NCBI GenBank assembly: GCA_043743145.1
Contig: JAYTXC010000008.1
Location: forward strand, 1 to 6,671
Length of the DNA: 6,671 nt
DNA from: JANYGA01 sp043743145
GTDB taxonomy: Bacteria > Vulcanimicrobiota > Vulcanimicrobiia > Vulcanimicrobiales > Vulcanimicrobiaceae
Direction: 5' to 3'
Shown: positions 1 through 4,607 of the stretch, piece by piece
Layout: the number at the start of each line of letters is the position of its first letter
How positions within the stretch are numbered: the stretch's first letter is position 1
The notes under the pieces: model-generated
What the model saw: only the letters and a program-made list of their open reading frames with translations
Databases searched by the model: none
What the model was told of the DNA's origin: nothing
Program-made: the position numbers and the translations under genes

Positions 1-1
1 G

Positions 2-610
2 CCGCTTTCGACGACGGATCGTATCGCCAAATACACGCATCAATTTCCCGCGGGAACCTTCAATCGGCCCTACGTCGTTTCCGAGCTCCACGGTGGAGCC
101 GACGTCGCGACGGCGACATTCAGTTACGATGCACCCGACGTCGTCCCGAGTGGAGCGCGATTCACGCGCACGCTCGCTTTGCATCGCGACGCGCGCACGT
201 TCGACGCGCTCATCCGTGCCGACGTCCGTTCGCCGGAGCGCCTACCGCGCCAACGCGCCGTTTCGGTGACGTCGCTCGGAGTTGGCGACGGAACCGAGAT
301 GTCGACGCGACGTATCTTGCTCCCCGACCCGATCCCCTTCGCAGCCGACACGACCCTCCGCGTCGAGCGCGCGAACGCATTTGGATTCTACGATACTGCG
401 ACGCACGAACTCGCGACTATCGCGTGGCGAGCGGGCGACGTTGAAGAATCGACGATCGTCACGCAGCGATATTCACTCGTCGCCCGCATCCGACTCACTC
501 CGAGTGCCGCCACACACGTGGGGGTGCACCTGCGCTTCGGATTTTCGTTCGCGAATTCGACAGAAGCGGCACGCGCCATTGTCGTTGCCGCGAGCGTTGC
601 TCCGCCGTAA
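2..610 (+). CDS. C-terminal part of an unrecognised protein (5' end outside window)
   Basis: The reading frame is open from base 2 to the TAA at 608-610, giving 202 residues with no stop. G/C-rich third codon positions throughout support real coding. The start lies left of the window; the Met codons inside (for example at 179) are probably internal. The visible part has no Cys, no membrane span and no coiled coil. It alternates short hydrophobic stretches with charged or Thr/Ser-rich turns, for example VVSELHGGADVATATFSY and FGFYDTATHELATIAWRAG, which suggests an all-beta fold. Such sandwich domains are common at the C-termini of carbohydrate-active and secreted enzymes, but I cannot name a family and assign no function. 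The gene ends 43 bp before tRNA-Leu. I am fairly sure it is coding and unsure what it does. Confidence 0.75.
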   Translation, partial: PLSTTDRIAKYTHQFPAGTFNRPYVVSELHGGADVATATFSYDAPDVVPSGARFTRTLALHRDARTFDALIRADVRSPERLPRQRAVSVTSLGVGDGTEMSTRRILLPDPIPFAADTTLRVERANAFGFYDTATHELATIAWRAGDVEESTIVTQRYSLVARIRLTPSAATHVGVHLRFGFSFANSTEAARAIVVAASVAPP

Positions 611-653
611 GCAAGGGCCACGCGCGCGTCGCGCGAATAGCGCGAAGGGCCTC

Positions 654-736
654 GGGGAAGTGGCGGAACGGTCTACGCGATCGCCTCAAAAGCGATTGAG
701 CTTACGCTCTTGTGGGTTCGAATCCCACCTTCCCTA
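654..736 (+). tRNA. tRNA-Leu (anticodon CAA)
   Basis: A complete class II tRNA can be folded by eye. The acceptor stem is GGGGAAG (654-660) with CTTCCCT (729-735), followed by discriminator A at 736. The D arm starts at 663. The anticodon stem ATCGC/GCGAT (680-684/692-696) encloses the loop CTCAAAA, giving anticodon CAA at 687-689, which reads UUG leucine codons. The long variable arm has a GAGC/GCTC stem, as expected for Leu. The T arm is GTGGG-TTCGAAT-CCCAC (712-728). The 3' CCA is not encoded and must be added after transcription. The first acceptor pair would be a G-U wobble. Discriminator A73 fits leucyl-tRNA synthetase recognition. Confidence 0.95.
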
Positions 737-744
737 GAATCGTT

Positions 745-1092
745 TTACGAGCGTGTCTTGCCTGTCACGAGAACTTCGCCCAATCGCCAGAGCGACGCCG
801 GCGTTGTGAGGACTGCCGTCATCTTTCCAAAAGCGTTAACGGTGTCGCGCTGCGCGGCACGTGCGCGATAGATGAGCCCGGGTGCACGGCCGATGCTCAA
901 CGAAGCGCGCGCGACTTTCGCCGACGTGCGATCGACATACTCTAAGATCGGGAGTTCAGCATAGCCATCGACGCGCACTTTCAATGCGTTTGCGACCTTC
1001 GCGAGACCAGCAGCGCCGTACGCCATCAACGCGATTGCCAGCGCAATGCCGATCCCCGCGATGATGAGGTCAAGATGTGGGATCGGGTTCAC
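745..1092 (-). CDS. Small single-span membrane protein of unknown function
   Basis: The product is 115 residues. Residues 8-31 form one hydrophobic segment rich in Ile, Ala, Leu and Gly, a clear transmembrane helix or uncleaved anchor. A mostly helical, Ala/Arg/Lys-rich soluble part follows, with no Cys and no obvious catalytic motif. The layout recalls small DUF948-like proteins (N-terminal anchor plus amphipathic helix), but I cannot confirm membership. The GTG start overlaps the TGA of the upstream zinc ribbon gene as GTGA (1089-1092), so it is very likely translated by coupling and belongs to the same transcript. Its TAA at 745-747 lies 8 bp from the end of tRNA-Leu on the opposite strand, so the two converge with almost no spacer. 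That it is a gene is well supported by frame, overlap and membrane helix; its role is unknown. Confidence 0.8.
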   Translation of the reverse strand: MNPIPHLDLIIAGIGIALAIALMAYGAAGLAKVANALKVRVDGYAELPILEYVDRTSAKVARASLSIGRAPGLIYRARAAQRDTVNAFGKMTAVLTTPASLWRLGEVLVTGKTRS

Positions 1093-1358
1093 GCTGCCGC
1101 GTCTCCACCTTTTGCGGGCGCGGATTCGCTTTTGCTCTCGCTCTTGGTTTCGGTCTTCGTTTCGCTCTTGGCTTCACTTTTGCGCGAGTCCGTAACGTAA
1201 AACCCGGAGCCTTTGAAGACGATTCCGGCGGGGTTAAAGAGACGCTTAAGATCGACACTCCCACATTTGGGGCATGGCTCGCTCGCGATCTCTTTGAATC
1301 CGTGCTTGATATCGGTGACGGTACCACACGCGGCACATTGATACTCGTAGATCGGCAC
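1089..1358 (-). CDS. FmdB-family zinc ribbon protein
   Basis: The product is 89 residues. It opens with MPIYEYQCAACG, the hallmark of the FmdB/CxxC_CxxC_SSSS regulatory zinc ribbon family. The metal ligands are Cys8/Cys11 and Cys29/Cys32 (CPKCGS), and the FYVTD segment after the ribbon is also typical. The family was named after a putative regulator of formamidase genes; for most members the target is unknown. Residues 57-79 are a low-complexity tail of repeated Lys-Ser-Glu and Lys-Thr-Glu units, probably disordered. The start is GTG at 1358, chosen because AGGAG (1365-1369) lies 6 bases upstream and because family members begin exactly at MPxYEY. It is the first gene of a two-gene operon, overlapping the membrane protein gene by 4 bases, and is driven by the promoter at 1399-1427. 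Confidence 0.93.
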   Translation of the reverse strand: MPIYEYQCAACGTVTDIKHGFKEIASEPCPKCGSVDLKRLFNPAGIVFKGSGFYVTDSRKSEAKSETKTETKSESKSESAPAKGGDAAA

Positions 1359-1398
1359 CCTAATCTCCTAGATCGGTCACGGCGAATTTGCAGCCCCG

Positions 1399-1427
1399 AG
1401 TATACTGTGGTTAGCAGTTTGCGTCAA
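1399..1427 (-). promoter_or_regulatory. Sigma70-type promoter of the zinc ribbon operon
   Basis: On the minus strand, TTGACG (1427-1422) is followed after exactly 17 bases by TATACT (1404-1399). Both boxes are close to the sigma70 consensus. Transcription would begin near 1392, leaving a leader of about 35 bases that contains the AGGAG site before the GTG at 1358. No other promoter is seen for this gene pair. Confidence 0.72.
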
Positions 1428-1437
1428 CGACTGCTAA
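1411..1437. repeat. Perfect inverted repeat around the -35 box, candidate operator
   Basis: TTAGCAGT (1411-1418) and ACTGCTAA (1430-1437) are exact reverse complements separated by 11 bases. The -35 box of the zinc ribbon promoter (1422-1427) lies in the centre. The outer arm overlaps the TAG stop of the SRPBCC gene at 1434-1436. There is no T-tract after the hairpin on either strand, so it does not look like an intrinsic terminator. A repressor or activator site fits the position better. The binding protein is unknown. Confidence 0.55.
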
Positions 1438-1943
1438 AAATCGGCAAGGAGATCGTCTTTCGGATTGTCGCGAAACTCCACGAGGCCTTTGAAATGTAAC
1501 AACGATTCGTCGAGCGCGCTCTCGAGGCGTCGCCGCGCGGTGATGCGATCGATGAATGCCCCCACGATGCCGCCGTACGCCGGGTAATCCACGCGAACCG
1601 AAAGCTTCGAGCGAGACGTCTTGCGCTCGATACGAAAATCGAGCCGGCGCCGAACCGAATAGGCCCCGACGAGCGAAACGATGTGGCCATCGAGCATCTG
1701 GTCGACTTCGTACAGCTCCTCGGGTTCGCCCGGGATCGCGCTCCGCAAGGCGATCTCACTGCCGAGCGCGAGTGGCTCGCGCTCGTCGAGGCGGCGGGCG
1801 CTCGTAAGAAACGAGAGCCACACCGGCCATTTTTCCACTTCGCAGATGAGCGAGAAGGCCGCTTCCGGCGAACTCGCGAGATCTTGCGTGCTGCTGAGAG
1901 CGTTCGACGAGATGCGTTCGTTGGACGAAAGCGTTGCGAGCAT
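1434..1943 (-). CDS. SRPBCC (START-like / polyketide cyclase-type) protein
   Basis: From the ATG at 1943 the product is 169 residues, the usual size for a single SRPBCC domain. Typical elements are the early PEAAFSLICEVEKWPVWLSFL stretch (membrane-free, 'coenzyme Q-binding / cyclase' style), then REPLALGSEIALRS, the YEVDQMLDGHIVSLVG strand pair, and a C-terminal helix containing FIDRITARRRLESALDESL. Members bind hydrophobic ligands in a deep cavity; the ligand cannot be read from sequence. Two longer starts exist: GTG at 1964, with AGG seven bases upstream, and TTG at 1985. I prefer a shorter form because the TTG lies right behind a terminator-like hairpin and the extra codons include an AGG that looks atypical here. 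No Shine-Dalgarno site is strong for any start. The gene follows the sigma factor on the same strand. Confidence 0.8.
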   Translation of the reverse strand: MLATLSSNERISSNALSSTQDLASSPEAAFSLICEVEKWPVWLSFLTSARRLDEREPLALGSEIALRSAIPGEPEELYEVDQMLDGHIVSLVGAYSVRRRLDFRIERKTSRSKLSVRVDYPAYGGIVGAFIDRITARRRLESALDESLLHFKGLVEFRDNPKDDLLADF

Positions 1944-1980
1944 GGCAACCCGTTCGGTTTCCACACCATGATACCTATCG

Positions 1981-2031
1981 AACAAACACTAGCCGTTGTG
2001 CGAAGGCAGTCGCCCACCACAACCGCTAGTG
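1981..2031 (-). terminator. Hairpin with short T-rich tail after the sigma factor gene
   Basis: The two 14-base arms (1987-2000 and 2018-2031) are complementary at 13 of 14 positions; the one mismatch is 1994/2024. The 17-base loop can form a further GGC/GCC mini-helix (2005-2007 with 2012-2014). Read leftward, the stem is followed by TTTGTT (1986-1981), a modest U-tract. It starts 14 bp after the sigma factor stop codon, as expected of an intrinsic terminator. The opposite direction has no T-tract. It may be leaky, since no separate promoter is seen for the SRPBCC gene behind it. Confidence 0.6.
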
Positions 2032-2044
2032 GTCGGTGTCAACG

Positions 2045-2668
2045 TTATGCCGCAGACTGAACGAGCACCGGGCGCAACAGCTCCTTCAGTCGCGCGCGAG
2101 CACGACTGAGGCGTGAGCGAACCGTGCCGATCGAAATCCCCGTTTGAACGGCGATCTCTTCATAGGAGAGGTCGTCGACCTCACGCATTGCGACGACGGC
2201 GCGAAATGCTTCGGGTAACGCTGCAATCGCTTTCGCGAATTCATCTTGCGTCAGCGCGTTGTAACATGCGAAGTATGGATCTTCGCCATCATGACGGACA
2301 TTTGTCACGTCGATGAGCGCGCTCTGCAAACGCGCAAGCCGCACATCGGCGCGTTTACGCTTTTTGTTGTGGTCGAAGAAGACGTTGACCGTAATGCGGT
2401 AGAGCCACGTGTAGAACGACGACTGGCCGCGGAACCGGTGGAGGTTGCGAAAGATCCGCAGGAAGACTTCTTGCGCGAGATCCTCGACGTCGCCCGCCGG
2501 GACGTTGAGCTGCGCAAGGATGCGACGGACGTGCTGATCGTAGGATTGGACGAGCTCATCAAACGCTTCGCGCCGACCCGCGCGATACGACTCGATGAGG
2601 TCGAGGTCGCGCGCGGCGCGTAGCTGTTGCTCGGGATTGACCTTTTTACGGGTAAGAACGGCGGACAT
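2045..2668 (-). CDS. ECF-type RNA polymerase sigma factor (sigma70 family, RpoE/SigW-like)
   Basis: The product is 207 residues, the usual ECF length, with only regions 2 and 4. Region 2 spans about 29-105: AGRREAFDELVQSYDQHVRR, then DVEDLAQEVFLRIFRNLHRF and SFYTWLYRITVNVFFDHNKK, which contact core polymerase and the -10 element. Region 4 spans about 144-196: LPEAFRAVVAMREVDDLSYE, then the helix-turn-helix IAVQTGISIGTVRSRLSRAR that reads the -35 element. The start is ATG at 2668, with AAAGGG five bases upstream. The N-terminus carries about 28 extra, mostly charged residues. No anti-sigma gene (zinc-finger or membrane type) lies on either side; its neighbours are an amidohydrolase upstream and an SRPBCC protein downstream. 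Control must therefore come from elsewhere or act on transcription. The gene lies 74 bp behind the amidohydrolase on the same strand. Confidence 0.95.
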   Translation of the reverse strand: MSAVLTRKKVNPEQQLRAARDLDLIESYRAGRREAFDELVQSYDQHVRRILAQLNVPAGDVEDLAQEVFLRIFRNLHRFRGQSSFYTWLYRITVNVFFDHNKKRKRADVRLARLQSALIDVTNVRHDGEDPYFACYNALTQDEFAKAIAALPEAFRAVVAMREVDDLSYEEIAVQTGISIGTVRSRLSRARARLKELLRPVLVQSAA

Positions 2669-2680
2669 CGAAACCCTTTC

Positions 2681-2695
2681 CAGCGCAGGACGCTG
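2681..2695 (-). promoter_or_regulatory. Small hairpin just before the sigma factor ribosome site
   Basis: CAGCG (2681-2685) and CGCTG (2691-2695) pair around a five-base loop. On the transcript the hairpin ends directly before GGAAAGGG, the Shine-Dalgarno region of the sigma factor. It could influence translation start or simply be chance in GC-rich DNA. Confidence 0.25.
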
Positions 2696-2742
2696 TGTGG
2701 AGGTAGGATATTCCGAAGGGCCGTTTCCAAATGTGAGGTCGC

Positions 2743-3942
2743 CTACGGTTTGGCGCTGCTCCCTCCGCGAACACGTCCCGAGCCGACGCCACGCGCGAAA
2801 GCGACGAGCGTCTCGATCCCGAATTCGAGCGCGGTCTCGTCGATGCGGAACTGCGGACTGTGGCCGGGGTGGATCGAACCCACCGCTTCATTTCGGATTC
2901 CGTGACGGATCAAGAGACCGGGAGCGCGCTGCGCGAAGTATGCGAAATCCTCGCCACCCATCGTCGGCGACGGACTGGCGACGGGGATCGTCGAGTTTTC
3001 TTCCATATATAGGCGAAACGTCTCCGCGAGTTCCGTGTCATTGACCACCGCCGGATAGCCCCAGAACATTTCGAGCGTGCCACGCGCGTTGTAGGCAGCG
3101 GCCACGTTCTCCACAATGCGCCGTGCGCGAACCTCGAGATCGCGCCGAATGTCGGAATTTTGCGAACGAAACGTTCCGGTCATGTGCACGCGGTCCGCAA
3201 TGATGTTGTTCCGGTAGCCGCCTTCGATCGTGCCGATGGTGACGACGACCGTTGCAAATGGGTCCGTTTCGCGCGCGGCGATGTTTTGCAGGGCGAGCAC
3301 GACGGCGGCCGCCGCGGGAATGGCGTCGACGGCGTTGTGCGGTGCGGAGCCGTGGCCGCCGCGGCCTTCAATCGTCACGTGAAATTCATCGGCTGCGGCG
3401 TTGCAAGCGCCGGGAATGAAACCGACCGTTCCCGTCTCGAGCCGGACGTCGACGTGCAACATCGCGATCGCGTCGATATGCGGGTTTTCCATCGCGCCCT
3501 CTTCGATCATCGGAAGCGCGCCACCGGGCCCTTCTTCTGCGGGCTGAAAAAGCAAGACCGTCGTACCGTGAAGCCGCGCACGATCGCTATGCAACACGCG
3601 CGCCGCGCCGAGTAACATTGCGGTGTGCGCATCGTGTCCGCACGCGTGCATCTTCCCCGGAATTTCAGAGCTACAGGACTCACCCGATTTTTCGGTCAGC
3701 GGTAGCGCGTCCATGTCGGCGCGTAGACCCGCGACCTTTCCCGGGAGCGCGCCGCGCACGATACCGACGACGCCGGTCTTGGCGACGCGGCGATGTTCGA
3801 CCCCAAGGTGACTGAGTTCACGCTCGACGATTGCCGCCGTGCATTCTTCTTCGAAACCGAGTTCGGGATAGCGATGGATCTCGCGACGAATCTCGATCGC
3901 GCGCTCGGCTACGTCGCCTGCAATAGGAGTCGTCGTCGTCAT
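2743..3942 (-). CDS. M20D-family amidohydrolase (N-acyl-amino acid / IAA-amino acid hydrolase type)
   Basis: From the ATG at 3942 the product is 399 residues, the family's normal length. A longer TTG start at 3990 would add 16 unconserved residues across a palindrome and is less likely. Conserved blocks appear in order: IRREIHRYPELGFEE (18-32), GLRADMDALP (72-81), MHACGHDAHTAMLLGAA (98-114), FQPAEEGPGGA (132-142), MLHVD (161-165), GRGGHGSAPHNAVDAI in the dimerisation domain, and MGGEDFAYF and HPGHSPQF near the end. The probable metal site is Cys101, His103, Glu137, His163 and the late His of HPGHSP; Glu136 is the catalytic base. These enzymes are cytosolic and hydrolyse amide bonds of N-acyl amino acids such as hippurate, N-acetyl amino acids or auxin conjugates; the exact substrate cannot be told. 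The last 14 residues are Gly/Ser/Arg-rich. It lies 71 bp behind the cupin gene, possibly in one transcript. Confidence 0.95.
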   Translation of the reverse strand: MTTTTPIAGDVAERAIEIRREIHRYPELGFEEECTAAIVERELSHLGVEHRRVAKTGVVGIVRGALPGKVAGLRADMDALPLTEKSGESCSSEIPGKMHACGHDAHTAMLLGAARVLHSDRARLHGTTVLLFQPAEEGPGGALPMIEEGAMENPHIDAIAMLHVDVRLETGTVGFIPGACNAAADEFHVTIEGRGGHGSAPHNAVDAIPAAAAVVLALQNIAARETDPFATVVVTIGTIEGGYRNNIIADRVHMTGTFRSQNSDIRRDLEVRARRIVENVAAAYNARGTLEMFWGYPAVVNDTELAETFRLYMEENSTIPVASPSPTMGGEDFAYFAQRAPGLLIRHGIRNEAVGSIHPGHSPQFRIDETALEFGIETLVAFARGVGSGRVRGGSSAKP

Positions 3943-3952
3943 AGATGGCGCT

Positions 3953-3969
3953 TCGCGGTGACACCGCGA
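3953..3969. repeat. 17-bp perfect dyad in the ribosome-binding region of the amidohydrolase gene
   Basis: TCGCGGTG (3953-3960) and CACCGCGA (3962-3969) are exact reverse complements around a single A. The near arm ends 10 bp before the ATG at 3942, where a Shine-Dalgarno site would be expected and none is strong. As DNA it looks like a dimeric repressor site. As RNA it gives a 7-bp GC-rich stem with a 3-base loop, which could limit translation. Confidence 0.5.
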
Positions 3970-3989
3970 TTTCTTCGCGCTCGCCCGCA

Positions 3990-4001
3990 ACGGCGCGCCG
4001 T
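3990..4001. repeat. 12-bp perfect palindrome in the cupin-amidohydrolase gap
   Basis: ACGGCGCGCCGT reads the same on both strands. It lies 12 bp after the cupin stop codon (4014-4016). With no unpaired loop it is more likely a DNA site, or chance in GC-rich sequence, than a transcript hairpin. Confidence 0.3.
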
Positions 4002-4013
4002 GGTGACCCGCAC

Positions 4014-4466
4014 TTACGGCGAGGCGAGGCTCATCGATGCCGGTCCGACCCCGTTGACTTGGACAACGGTTTCACCTTTCGCCATCGCGAAATGCGGTGT
4101 TCCTGACGGAATCGATGCGTACGAACCCGCGGTAAGCGCAAGCATTTTTCCAGCGTCGAACGCGGAGCCGACGCCGACCAGGAGCGTGCCGCTAATCACG
4201 GTGACGTCTTCGCTATCTCCGTGGGTGTGCGCGGGAAGCCTCGTCCCATCGGGAATTTTAAGGCGGACCGTATACCGGGCGCCAGCCTTCGAGGGGTCAC
4301 CCGAGAGTACGGCCATCTTGGTGTCTGCGGGATAGGGCTTTGGCGCGACGCCGAACTTCGCGCCACCGGCCATGACGATCGTCGGCTCACCGGCGGCCGT
4401 GGCCATCGACGCATTCGCGGCTAGCGTACCGACGAGAGAGAACAACGTGACGTAAGCGATTTTCAT
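4014..4466 (-). CDS. Exported single-domain cupin protein
   Basis: The product is 150 residues from the ATG at 4466, with GGGAG in the leader about nine bases upstream. An upstream in-frame extension to 4658 runs into the divergent regulator and is rejected. Residues 1-25 form a Sec signal peptide: Lys2, a hydrophobic core to about 18, and an Ala-rich cleavage region near ATAA (22-25), so the mature protein is exported. Cupin motif 1 fits the classic pattern G-x5-HxH-x3-E-x6-G exactly (Gly74, His80, His82, Glu86, Gly93). Motif 2 (Gly114, Pro120, Gly122, His125) lacks the usual final Asn. His80, His82, Glu86 and His125 would hold one metal ion. The ETVVQVNGVGP ending is common in small exported cupins of unknown activity. 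Divergent from the MocR regulator, it is its most likely target. Confidence 0.92.
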   Translation of the reverse strand: MKIAYVTLFSLVGTLAANASMATAAGEPTIVMAGGAKFGVAPKPYPADTKMAVLSGDPSKAGARYTVRLKIPDGTRLPAHTHGDSEDVTVISGTLLVGVGSAFDAGKMLALTAGSYASIPSGTPHFAMAKGETVVQVNGVGPASMSLASP

Positions 4467-4493
4467 GCTAGCGAACTCCCTAAAAATTTCGAG

Positions 4494-4522
4494 TTGACAG
4501 TGCGCCGACGTTACCGCACAAT
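4494..4522 (+). promoter_or_regulatory. Sigma70-type promoter of the MocR regulator gene
   Basis: A perfect TTGACA (4494-4499) is followed after 17 bases by CACAAT (4517-4522), which matches the -10 consensus at four of six positions. Transcription would start near 4529, giving a leader of about 79 bases before the ATG at 4608. One ACAGT box overlaps the -35 element and another falls at the start site, so the regulator probably controls itself. Confidence 0.6.
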
Positions 4523-4567
4523 TCGTACAGTCGACATAGACAGTTCGCAATGACAAATGCTGACTGT
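4497..4567. promoter_or_regulatory. Repeated ACAGT boxes, candidate MocR operator
   Basis: ACAGT occurs in the plus direction at 4497-4501, 4527-4531 and 4540-4544, and inverted (ACTGT) at 4563-4567. The first and third lie within GACAGT. Box-to-box distances are 30, 13 and 23 bases; 30 and 43 bases are close to three and four helical turns. The second and fourth boxes belong to a perfect 8-bp inverted pair, GTACAGTC (4525-4532) and GACTGTAC (4562-4569). Known MocR proteins such as GabR and PdxR bind spaced direct repeats in front of divergent genes, which this matches in style. The assignment is inference. Confidence 0.5.
4522..4550 (-). promoter_or_regulatory. Weak candidate promoter for the cupin gene
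   Basis: On the minus strand, TTGCGA (4550-4545) is followed after 17 bases by TACGAA (4527-4522). Both boxes match consensus only partly. The position is sensible: transcription would begin about 50 bases before the cupin ATG, and the ACAGT boxes lie inside it. A weak promoter would fit a gene that needs the MocR protein as an activator. Confidence 0.3.
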
Positions 4568-4607
4568 ACTGATGAAATGACGAGGCCACTTTTGCCTGAG
4601 AGGTAAG

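Noticed and set aside
611..653. GC-rich CGCGCG stretch after the first gene as a terminator
   Set aside because: It is repetitive alternating CG with no clear single stem and no T-tract.
282..737. Plus-strand frame running through the first gene into tRNA-Leu
   Set aside because: It is Arg/Ser-rich, overlaps a better frame and ends inside the tRNA; it is a shadow.
2669..2742. ECF-type autoregulatory promoter (GGAAAC on the minus strand near 2727) for the sigma gene
   Set aside because: No CGTC-like -10 box lies at the required 16-17 base spacing.
3943..3990. 16-residue TTG-start extension of the amidohydrolase
   Set aside because: The residues are not family-like and the segment crosses the 17-bp palindrome; the ATG at 3942 gives the normal family length.
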